Positions 1 to 4,335 of a stretch of 10,588 nucleotides of DNA are shown piece by piece (positions within the stretch are counted from its first letter, which is position 1; each line of letters begins with the position of its first letter). The notes beneath the pieces were generated by a model. The model had not been told where the DNA came from. It saw only the letters and a program-made list of their open reading frames with translations, and made no database searches. The stretch is taken from the NCBI GenBank assembly GCA_021785375.1, contig JAJYFQ010000015.1:1-10588 (forward strand), given 5' to 3'. This stretch comes from Microcaldota archaeon. Lineage in GTDB: Archaea > Micrarchaeota > Micrarchaeia > Micrarchaeales > CABMGC01. Position numbers and translations under genes: made by a program.

Positions 1-2
1 CC

Positions 3-479
3 GTAAATTTAGAGAGATGCATAGAAGATTGCAGACGATGGGGGGTTATAGTATCCAGTTCCTTACAACATCATGAAGACCCACATGTAAGTGGTACACA
101 AACTCTTGTATCGCATACCGTAGACATACTGTTCGCAAATGAGGAAGAGGCACAACAGAATAAGGACGTAATATCCAGTACGTTATCTAACGGAGGAGTG
201 GTGATTACAACACAGGGAGGCAAAGGGTGCACCATAGAAGACGAGCATGGAAAGCGAAGCTATGGCGCATTCGCAACTAGGGTAATAGACCCAACGGGCG
301 CGGGAGACGCATTTGCGGCAGGTTATATTTTTGGCTTTGTCAGGGGCTTTGACGAGGAAAGAATAGCTGCAATAGCCAATGCCATGGGTGCAATTGCAAT
401 ATCCCAGAAAGGCCCTGTCCCTAAAACATCATGGAAGGAGGTTGAAGAATTCCTAGCCAGAAACGACAATAAAAAATAA
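3..479 (+). CDS. PfkB-family carbohydrate kinase, C-terminal part (5' end outside window)
   Basis: The reading frame is open from base 3 and runs to TAA at 477-479, giving about 158 residues, roughly the C-terminal half of a PfkB/ribokinase-family sugar kinase. An internal ATG at 198 gives a shorter frame, but the family match begins well upstream of it, so the gene is cut by the window edge. Visible family features are a VDILFANEEEA segment (the typical 'vD.l..N..Ea' block), VVITTQGGKGC (the 'v.tlG.kG' strand and turn), and DPTGAGDAFAAGY, the anion-hole and catalytic-base signature of PfkB kinases, with the catalytic Asp in GAGD. The family phosphorylates sugars or nucleosides with ATP in the cytosol. 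The substrate cannot be told because the N-terminal sugar-binding half is missing. The gene lies just outside the repeat-rich island on its right. Confidence 0.9.
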   Translation, partial: VNLERCIEDCRRWGVIVSSSLQHHEDPHVSGTQTLVSHTVDILFANEEEAQQNKDVISSTLSNGGVVITTQGGKGCTIEDEHGKRSYGAFATRVIDPTGAGDAFAAGYIFGFVRGFDEERIAAIANAMGAIAISQKGPVPKTSWKEVEEFLARNDNKK

Positions 480-517
480 GGTTAAGATAGAGAAGGGGGG
501 AAATGTGCCTTTAACCT
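479..517 (+). terminator. possible stem-loop after the sugar kinase
   Basis: AGGTTAA at 479-485 pairs with TTAACCT at 511-517 around a purine-rich loop, directly after the kinase stop codon. T-rich sequence follows at 527-545. Archaeal termination depends mainly on T-tracts, so a role as terminator is tentative. Confidence 0.25.
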
Positions 518-531
518 GCCCTTTAGATTTT

Positions 532-680
532 GTCGTCGATTTTTCAAAAATCAGGACTTTTATATCGACAAACGGCGATTTCTACGTCGACAAAAGCTGT
601 ATCCAGTTGGTGAGGAGATAACTAAATGTTATGTCCACAACGTATATCGGGTGACATATTTTGATATACTTTGATATCAC
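532..680 (+). repeat. island repeat copy R1 (full-length type)
   Basis: This is the first of three related copies. Bases 551-648 match R2 bases 1231-1328 at 89 of 98 positions without a gap; 532-550 also matches R2 with one single-base length difference. The left arm contains GTCGTCGAT, a GATTTTT/AAAAATC hairpin at 538-552 and CGTCGACAAAA at 585-595. The right arm contains GTTGGTGAGGAG and GTCCACAACGTATATC. The tail beyond 648 is a degenerate ATATC-rich stretch, and the stop codon of the minus-strand gene that follows lies inside it. Confidence 0.85.
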
Positions 681-1141
681 TTACTATCTTCTGACTTCTC
701 CTGCCTCTTTCTCTCCCAGTAGGCCTTTATCCCTGCTTTTATGAGTTTTTCAAATTCCGGATCCCGGTGCAGTCGGCGCATTCTTTCGGATGCCCTTTCG
801 GCGTGCGACCTTGCGAATTCTGGATCCTGGTTCAGTTGGCGCATTCTTTCACCTCTCGCCCTCGCAAATTCGGGATCCTGGTTCAGTTGGCGCATTCTTT
901 CGGCATTCGCCCTAAACTTCTGTAGCTTCTCAAGCAGTGTTCCGTGTGGTTTTCCCTCAAGTCTAGTTATTGCATAGATTCCGCGACTCGGAAAGTATGC
1001 TCTTTTCACATCGGCTGCACTCTCCTCTGGATGGTACCTGCGCCTCAGTTCCTTTACTGTCTCATCAACGCTCAGACCCTTCCAGTTCTGATCCATCAAT
1101 GCGAGCGCACGTGAAGAATGCATCTTGTTTCTTAGTTTCAT
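677..1141 (-). CDS. Small protein with tandem RMRQLNQDPEF-type repeats, function unknown
   Basis: The frame encodes 154 basic residues from an ATG at 1141-1139 to a TGA at 679-677. A TATA box at 1171-1178 lies about 33 nt upstream, giving a leader of only a few bases. Residues 1-75 form a compact, probably globular part that I do not recognise (DQNWKGLSVDETV, then VKRAYFPSRGIYAITRLEG). Residues about 82-131 hold three helical repeats: RMRQLNQDPEFA, RMRQLNQDPEFA and RMRRLHRDPEF, spaced 17 and 21 residues apart. The tail is highly charged. Repeats of this kind resemble short DNA-binding helical modules (NUMOD-like) seen near phage and homing-endonuclease genes, but no nuclease motif is visible, so nucleic-acid binding is only a guess. 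The gene sits alone between repeats R1 and R2 and its stop codon is inside the R1 tail. Confidence 0.65.
   Translation of the reverse strand: MKLRNKMHSSRALALMDQNWKGLSVDETVKELRRRYHPEESAADVKRAYFPSRGIYAITRLEGKPHGTLLEKLQKFRANAERMRQLNQDPEFARARGERMRQLNQDPEFARSHAERASERMRRLHRDPEFEKLIKAGIKAYWERKRQEKSEDSK
751..905 (-). repeat. In-gene tandem repeats, three units of 51-63 bp
   Basis: Three near-copies of a segment reading GGATCCTGGTTCAGTTGGCG followed by CATTCTTTC on the plus strand lie around 759-787, 822-850 and 873-901. Spacings are 63 and 51 bp, both multiples of three. The second and third copies are almost identical at DNA level, which points to recent duplication inside the coding sequence. Confidence 0.85.
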
Positions 1142-1170
1142 TTGACCCGGAATAATGGTGTCTTGCCTCT

Positions 1171-1178
1171 TATATAAA
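1171..1178 (-). promoter_or_regulatory. TATA box for the repeat-protein gene
   Basis: The minus strand reads TTTATATA here, close to the archaeal consensus. Its centre is about 33 nt before the ATG at 1141. Confidence 0.6.
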
Positions 1179-1210
1179 CAATTGCTCTAATTTTAATTTG
1201 TTTTTTTTTT

Positions 1211-1350
1211 GTCGTCGATTTTGTCAAGAATCAGGACTCTTACATCGACAAACAGCGATTTCTACGTCGACAAAAACCGTATCCCGTTGGTGAGGAGGTA
1301 ACTAAAAGTTCTGTCCACAACGTATATCAAATAATATACTTCGATATCGT
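1211..1350 (+). repeat. island repeat copy R2 (full-length type)
   Basis: This is the second full copy, about 91 percent identical to R1 over 98 ungapped bases, and it also matches R3 at 1271-1319 with about three differences. At 1272-1282 it contains TCCCGTTGGTG, identical to the end of the tRNA-Tyr gene as read on the plus strand at 4174-4184. The hairpin GATTTT/AGAATC at 1217-1232 matches the R1 hairpin in position but differs in sequence. The copy separates the minus-strand repeat-protein gene from the plus-strand gene at 1393. Confidence 0.85.
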
Positions 1351-1360
1351 TTCTGTTAAG

Positions 1361-1370
1361 GCATATATAC
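1361..1370 (+). promoter_or_regulatory. TATA box for the possible toxin gene
   Basis: GCATATATAC is centred about 27 nt before the ATG at 1393, the spacing expected for a leaderless archaeal transcript. It lies just beyond the R2 tail. Confidence 0.6.
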
Positions 1371-1392
1371 TTGAGCTTACTTAGTTTATCCG

Positions 1393-1731
1393 ATGGGAAC
1401 AAACGAGATAATACTACTTCCTTCACTGCAGAAGAAACTCATGGCCAAGAAGTACAGGTCCCACCTAGAGACGGTCAGGACCATGAAAACAAAACTTGAG
1501 AAGATGGGAATTAACGCTTTGAAGATACTGGCCGTAGAAGGACCTTATCTACTTGGAGAGCTAAAGGTCCACAGGCCTCCGTATAGATTGTATGTGATAG
1601 CAGATCAGAAGAACAACAGGTTCTTCCTGGCAGACTGGGAGCACAAATCAAAACAAGAAAATGCAATAATTACTATCAAAGGGAAGTTGGCTTCGGCAGG
1701 AGAGTACACGCTTGGTGAATTATTTACTTAG
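1393..1731 (+). CDS. Small protein, possibly a RelE/HigB-type toxin
   Basis: The gene encodes 112 residues and starts at an ATG preceded by a well-placed TATA box. The N-terminal half (about residues 10-45) is a basic helical stretch, LQKKLMAKKYRSHLETVRTM and onward. It is followed by strand-like segments LLGELKVHRPPYRLYVIAD and NNRFFLADWEHKSKQENAI (residues about 53-91). The order 'L-x-E-L-K-V, then Y-R-L-Y, then a hydrophobic strand, then a H-K-S-K-Q helix' is like the RelE/HigB mRNA-interferase fold, where the last part typically reads F-x-K-K-T-x-K. This is a pattern match by eye and catalytic residues cannot be assigned with certainty. Its 3' end overlaps the convergent minus-strand gene by 8 bases. 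No antitoxin lies on the same strand, which is atypical for a toxin locus. Confidence 0.5.
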   Translation: MGTNEIILLPSLQKKLMAKKYRSHLETVRTMKTKLEKMGINALKILAVEGPYLLGELKVHRPPYRLYVIADQKNNRFFLADWEHKSKQENAIITIKGKLASAGEYTLGELFT

Positions 1732-1945
1732 AGCCCTTGACTTGGTCAAGAAATCGGTCTATCTCCTTTCCTTTTAGGGCCTTTGACTTTCCAGATTCTA
1801 TCTCCTTTATTTCTGAGATGAATTTCAGCATGACCATTTTATAATAGAATCTGGTTGCCATCTCATCTGCCATGGCGTCTGCCATCTTCTTTATAGTAGC
1901 CTTATCAAGGATATTGCCTTTCGTTAGCTGCTCCTGTTTCTGCAT
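1724..1945 (-). CDS. Small hypothetical protein, convergent with the possible toxin
   Basis: I do not recognise this gene. With the ATG at 1945-1943 it encodes 73 mostly helical, charged residues (NILDKATIKKMADAMADEM, ATRFYYKMVMLKFISEIKEI, then KGKEIDRFLDQVKGSK). I prefer this start because a good TATA box lies at 1975-1984, about 35 nt upstream. The frame stays open to a TTG at 2059, which would give 111 residues with an extra N-terminal part containing CHTC, but no TATA box sits at the right distance for that start. Its last 8 bases overlap the end of the plus-strand gene. It shares a segment between repeats R2 and R3 with that gene, so it may be a partner or antitoxin, but nothing in its sequence proves this. 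Confidence 0.5.
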   Translation of the reverse strand: MQKQEQLTKGNILDKATIKKMADAMADEMATRFYYKMVMLKFISEIKEIESGKSKALKGKEIDRFLDQVKGSK

Positions 1946-1974
1946 ATCATCTCTGTAATACCTTAACACCCACT

Positions 1975-1984
1975 GATATAAATA
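1975..1984 (-). promoter_or_regulatory. TATA box for the small convergent gene
   Basis: The minus strand reads TATTTATATC. It lies inside the longer TTG-initiated version of the frame, so it argues for the shorter protein starting at 1945. Confidence 0.45.
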
Positions 1985-2071
1985 GCTACCTTGCTTCCCT
2001 GTGAATCCATCCCGAATGGGAGCCTCTGCACATGTGTGGCAGGTGTTCGTCCCACTCAAGGTGAAGCGAAC

Positions 2072-2153
2072 ATCCCGTTCGTGAGGAGGGAACTAAAAGT
2101 TGTGTCCACAACGTATATCGAATGATATCGAATAATATATGTTGATATCGAAT
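2072..2153 (+). repeat. island repeat copy R3 (right arm only)
   Basis: ATCCCGTTCGTGAGGAGG, then ACTAAAAGTT and GTCCACAACGTATATCG, match the right arm of R2 at all but about three of 49 positions. The left arm with its hairpin is absent. The tail carries three ATATCGAAT-like units and is longer than in R2 by one unit of about 10 bases. It lies between the minus-strand gene ending left of it and the vapBC promoter. Confidence 0.8.
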
Positions 2154-2187
2154 GCTACTTTTCTATTTTCTGATCCCGCCGAAAGGC

Positions 2188-2195
2188 TTTTATAC
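2188..2195 (+). promoter_or_regulatory. TATA box of the vapBC operon
   Basis: TTTTATAC is centred about 36 nt before the GTG at 2228, predicting a leader of about 10 nt. AAGGTGG at 2217-2223, 4 nt before the GTG, could act as a ribosome binding site and supports the GTG start. Confidence 0.5.
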
Positions 2196-2227
2196 GTGAG
2201 TACACATAATACACATAAGGTGGCATA

Positions 2228-2464
2228 GTGACCAACATAACACTGTCAATATCCGAACAGCGGTACAGCAAGATGAAGAAGCACACGGAGCTGAAGTGGA
2301 GCGATGTCGCAAGGCGCGCGTTTGAGAAGAAGCTGCTGGAGCTGGATCTGGTGAACAAGATGCTGAAGAACAGCGAGTTTACCGAGGAGGATGCCGAGGC
2401 CATAGGCCACAAGATCAAGGCAAGGATACGCAAACGGTTGGAGCAGAGGTCGACAAAAGGCTAG
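2228..2464 (+). CDS. vapB: VapB-type antitoxin (ribbon-helix-helix)
   Basis: The gene encodes 78 residues from a GTG start. The N-terminus NITLSISEQRYSKMKKH, followed by LKWSDVARRAFEKKL, is the classic archaeal VapB ribbon-helix-helix module: a short DNA-binding strand, then two helices, with the K-W-S-x-V-A-R core. The C-terminal part (about residues 44-78, SEFTEEDAEAIGHKIKARI) matches the toxin-neutralising tail of this family. The family binds its own operator as a dimer and blocks the PIN ribonuclease of its partner. The vapC start codon follows after three bases, so the two are certainly one operon. Length and layout are those of a complete, normal antitoxin. Confidence 0.88.
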   Translation: MTNITLSISEQRYSKMKKHTELKWSDVARRAFEKKLLELDLVNKMLKNSEFTEEDAEAIGHKIKARIRKRLEQRSTKG

Positions 2465-2467
2465 AAA

Positions 2468-2878
2468 ATGATACTGATAGCCGACACCAACAGGGTCATG
2501 GCAGCTCTGATTAAGGACTCGGTCAGCAGGAAGATTATATTCTCCGACAAGTTCCTGCTTCTTACTGTTGAACTGACAAAGAAGGAGATAGAGGAACATA
2601 GATCCGAGATCCTGGAGAAGGCCCATATAACCGAAACAGAGTTGGACGCACTCATCTCGATACTTTTCAGCCATATCTACGTGGTCGAGGACAGGATAAT
2701 TGTTTCCAGGTTCGAAGAAGCAAAGAGGATCATGGACAGGATCGATCCTAATGATACGGCATACATTGCGCTTTCGCTAGTCGTAGAGAATGATGGAGTA
2801 TGGAGCGATGACGGAGACTTCCAAAAACAGAAAGCGGTGAAAGTATGGAAGACGTCTGATCTGGTACAGCAACTCTGA
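2468..2878 (+). CDS. vapC: VapC-type PIN-domain ribonuclease toxin
   Basis: The gene encodes 136 residues, a normal length for VapC. The N-terminal strand ILIADTN places the first metal-binding Asp at residue 6. KKEIEEH carries the second acid (Glu40). DPNDTAYIAL supplies Asp96 (with Asp93 nearby), and WSDDGDF supplies the last acids (Asp114-117), followed by the typical KVWKTSDL ending. The full acidic PIN set is present, so the enzyme is probably active as a Mg-dependent RNase, commonly acting on tRNA or rRNA in this family. It begins 3 nt after vapB. Directly after its stop codon a DUF5615 gene on the other strand is cut off, suggesting that the vapBC unit, or a deletion next to it, broke that older locus. 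Confidence 0.88.
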   Translation: MILIADTNRVMAALIKDSVSRKIIFSDKFLLLTVELTKKEIEEHRSEILEKAHITETELDALISILFSHIYVVEDRIIVSRFEEAKRIMDRIDPNDTAYIALSLVVENDGVWSDDGDFQKQKAVKVWKTSDLVQQL

Positions 2879-2879
2879 G

Positions 2880-3054
2880 CAGATCCCAAGAAGGTGATAT
2901 GTGTGCGTTTCTCCCTATTCGCCAATCTTGCTATCTCCTGATCCGTAAGGCCTCTCTTGCCGGACTCCGCAAGCCACAATACGTCCATGCCCATCGCACG
3001 CAATGCCAGGACTAGGTACTTGTGCACATTTTCGTCTGCAAGGATCTTATGCAA
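2880..3054 (-). pseudogene. Truncated DUF5615 PIN-like toxin gene
   Basis: The frame starts with TTG at 3054-3052, overlapping the end of the DUF433 gene by 8 bases. Residues 1-55 are a clear DUF5615 N-terminus: KILADENVHKYLVLALRAMG, DVLWLAESG, LTDQEIARLA and HITF. In intact family members HITF is followed by the acidic D-x-D-F motif. Here it is followed by LGSAQSCC, and from about base 2890 the frame runs through the antisense of vapC until a stop at 2677. The homologous part ends within about 12 bases of the vapC stop codon. The first metal-binding Asp (residue 7) is kept, but the second half of the PIN-like core is lost, so the toxin is very probably dead. DUF5615 proteins are the toxin partners of DUF433 antitoxins. 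Confidence 0.75.
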
Positions 3055-3298
3055 ATACGGACACCGTCTTTAGTATGCTATAGGCAAATCTGACGGCCTC
3101 GACAACTGCCTTCTTGGGTATGTTATACTGTTCCGCAACCTCTTCCTCACTCCAACCGCTTGAGAGTGAGCCAAGGATGTCGTCAACAGTTATGCGGGTG
3201 TTCTTTATGGTGGGACGGCCGCTATGCATGCTCTTCTTGACAGTAATGTAGGAATAGCCTGTCAGGCTGACGGTCTTGGCCTTACCCTGTTTCTGCAT
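3047..3298 (-). CDS. DUF433 antitoxin (partner of the truncated DUF5615 toxin)
   Basis: The gene encodes 83 residues from an ATG at 3298-3296, exactly 26 nt after the centre of a TATA box at 3321-3327, hence leaderless. The frame is open upstream to a TTG at 3352, but that would place the TATA box inside the gene. The core ITVKKSMHSGRPTIKNTRIT, then VDDILGSLSSGWSEEEVAEQY and PKKAVVEAVRFAYSIL, is the DUF433 signature: a small helix-turn-helix protein with the G-R-P-x-I-x-x-T-R-I motif. DUF433 proteins neutralise DUF5615 PIN-like toxins and probably bind their own promoter. The 8-base overlap with the toxin start is normal for this pair. The antitoxin looks intact although its toxin is broken. 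Confidence 0.82.
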   Translation of the reverse strand: MQKQGKAKTVSLTGYSYITVKKSMHSGRPTIKNTRITVDDILGSLSSGWSEEEVAEQYNIPKKAVVEAVRFAYSILKTVSVFA

Positions 3299-3320
3299 GA
3301 GTATACAGAGGCGGATCAGG

Positions 3321-3327
3321 TATATAA
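3321..3327 (-). promoter_or_regulatory. TATA box of the DUF433 gene
   Basis: The minus strand reads TTATATA, centred 26 nt before the ATG at 3298. It is the deciding evidence for that start. Confidence 0.6.
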
Positions 3328-3384
3328 CCCTTCCCGCAATACGCCTGGACAATTAATAGTCTTTGATACTATCTGCCGACAAAT

Positions 3385-4041
3385 TCATGCCGCGAGCTTC
3401 CGCCTCTCGACGCCCCTCCTGAGGACTGCCATGAGCGGGGGCGGTGATGCCTCGTCGTAGACTCCTGTCTCCCTTGCCTGGCTTATCCTAAGCCTCTTTG
3501 TGCCTGGAACATAGGGTGATTTTATATCATTCTTAAGCCAGACATCTACCATCGCGCTGTCATTATGCAAGCCCTCTTTTCGCAGCTCCCTTCCGATGTC
3601 GATAGCGGCAAGATACCTCTTTGCGGAGTAGCTTGCCAATACCGGCCTCTTAAGTATCTCTTCAATTACTCTGCTCTGGTCGGCTCCTGCGATTCTTCCG
3701 ATGCGGGAGAGCTGCCTCAGCACCCTCTTGTGGTCGCGGCCTGCGAACTGAGGAAATGAGAGGACTGCCTTCGCGGACTGCGCCCTCTCGCATCCATACT
3801 CCCTCTCTATTCCTTCCAGCACCCTCTTGTGGTCAAGGCCCGCGAACCGAGGATGTGAGAGGACTGCCTTGCGTGCATCGTCTTCGCTGCACGAGTATAT
3901 TCCTGCCATCGACCGTATACTCGCGGAGATCTCCTCCGCGCTCTTGTTTGAGTTTCTCTGGGCAAAGTATTCGTCGCCTGCGAGCTTCGCTGCCTCCGCC
4001 TGGCTGAACCCGGCTCCGACTAGGATCTCTTGAAATGTCAT
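3385..4041 (-). CDS. Protein with three 33-36-residue helical repeats, function unknown
   Basis: The gene encodes 218 residues from an ATG at 4041-4039, with a TATA box at 4064-4071 about 26 nt before it. Residues about 57-147 contain three helical repeats: KAVLSHPRFAGLDHKRVL (58-75), KAVLSFPQFAGRDHKRVL (91-108) and the more diverged EEILKRPVLASYSAKRYL (127-144). Each has a helix ending in a Pro followed by a second helix, which recalls mTERF-like or TALE-like helical repeats that bind nucleic acid. The resemblance is only in pattern and period, not in signature residues. The C-terminus is basic and Pro-rich. The gene lies between the DUF433 locus and tRNA-Tyr, inside the island. Nucleic-acid binding is a guess. 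Confidence 0.7.
   Translation of the reverse strand: MTFQEILVGAGFSQAEAAKLAGDEYFAQRNSNKSAEEISASIRSMAGIYSCSEDDARKAVLSHPRFAGLDHKRVLEGIEREYGCERAQSAKAVLSFPQFAGRDHKRVLRQLSRIGRIAGADQSRVIEEILKRPVLASYSAKRYLAAIDIGRELRKEGLHNDSAMVDVWLKNDIKSPYVPGTKRLRISQARETGVYDEASPPPLMAVLRRGVERRKLAA
3720..3872 (-). repeat. In-gene 99-bp repeat, two near-identical units
   Basis: CACCCTCTTGTGGTC at 3721 recurs at 3820. The 51-base segments starting there differ at about six positions. The 99-bp period equals 33 codons, so this is an in-frame duplication within the helical-repeat gene. Confidence 0.85.
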
Positions 4042-4063
4042 AGATTTATGTGGGTTTTCCCTC

Positions 4064-4071
4064 TATTTAAG
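4064..4071 (-). promoter_or_regulatory. TATA box of the helical-repeat gene
   Basis: The minus strand reads CTTAAATAG around here, centred about 26 nt before the ATG at 4041, which predicts a leaderless message. Confidence 0.5.
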
Positions 4072-4132
4072 CATTGTCTCGTGAAACAATCTGTGTACAG
4101 TTTTCTGTTGTTTTGAAAATTGGGGAAACATC

Positions 4133-4160
4133 ACGACGACAAAACTAAATCTGTCGTCGT
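4133..4160. repeat. Perfect inverted repeat next to the tRNA 3' end
   Basis: ACGACGACA at 4133-4141 pairs perfectly with TGTCGTCGT at 4152-4160 around a 10-nt loop. It lies 13 bases beyond the 3' end of tRNA-Tyr. No T-run follows on either strand, so it is a poor terminator. The GTCGTCG motif also opens repeats R1 and R2. Confidence 0.7.
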
Positions 4161-4173
4161 AAAATAAGGGCAT

Positions 4174-4278
4174 TCCCGTTGGTGTGAGTCGAACACACAA
4201 CCTGTCGGTTTCTTCTCAGTACTCCGCCAAGAAGTAATCAAGCTACAGCCGACCGCTCTGCCATTGAGCTACAACGGG
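4174..4278 (-). tRNA. tRNA-Tyr (GTA) with a 33-nt intron
   Basis: Reading the minus strand from 4278, the acceptor stem CCCGTTG pairs with CAACGGG at 4181-4175, with A as discriminator at 4174. The D arm is GCTC/GAGC. The anticodon stem GTCGG/CCGAC is perfect and the anticodon GTA lies at 4246-4244. The T arm is GTGTG-TTCGACT-CACAC. C1-G72 is the identity pair of archaeal and eukaryotic tRNA-Tyr. Mature length is 72 nt. An insert of 33 nt at 4242-4210 falls between positions 37 and 38, the usual archaeal intron site, leaving the loop CTGTAGA. I could fold only a weak bulge-helix-bulge by hand. CCA is not encoded. Its 3' end faces the island. Confidence 0.93.
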
Positions 4279-4305
4279 ACAGTAGTTGTTATTGAGAGTA
4301 ATGGT

Positions 4306-4315
4306 ATTTATATAT
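4306..4315. promoter_or_regulatory. AT-rich element serving both tRNA-Tyr and the AAA ATPase
   Basis: ATTTATATAT is centred about 25 nt before the ATG at 4336 on the plus strand and about 32 nt before the tRNA 5' end at 4278 on the minus strand. It is close to palindromic, so one TATA region may drive both divergent transcripts. The gap between the two genes is only 57 bp. Confidence 0.55.
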
Positions 4316-4335
4316 TGCATCTTTCCATTTAAATT

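Noticed and set aside
677..1141. Homing endonuclease (GIY-YIG or HNH)
   Set aside because: A GIYAITRL segment is suggestive, but the second Y-I-G part and any HNH residues are missing, and the protein is too short. Only the helical repeats recall such proteins.
532..2153. CRISPR array
   Set aside because: The repeat copies are over 90 bp long, only three in number, and separated by genes, not by short uniform spacers. No cas gene is present.
2246..2674. 142-residue minus-strand frame opposite vapB/vapC
   Set aside because: Both vapB and vapC on the plus strand are clear family members that cover the same bases.
3756..4033. Overlapping plus-strand frames opposite the helical-repeat gene
   Set aside because: The minus-strand frame has clear in-frame 33-codon repeats and a promoter, and the plus-strand frames have neither.
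4133..4160. Intrinsic terminator for tRNA-Tyr
   Set aside because: The stem is perfect, but neither strand has a T-run after it.
532..4170. Insertion sequence or integrative element with its own recombinase
   Set aside because: No frame in the island shows transposase or tyrosine/serine recombinase motifs, and no terminal inverted repeats with target duplications could be seen.
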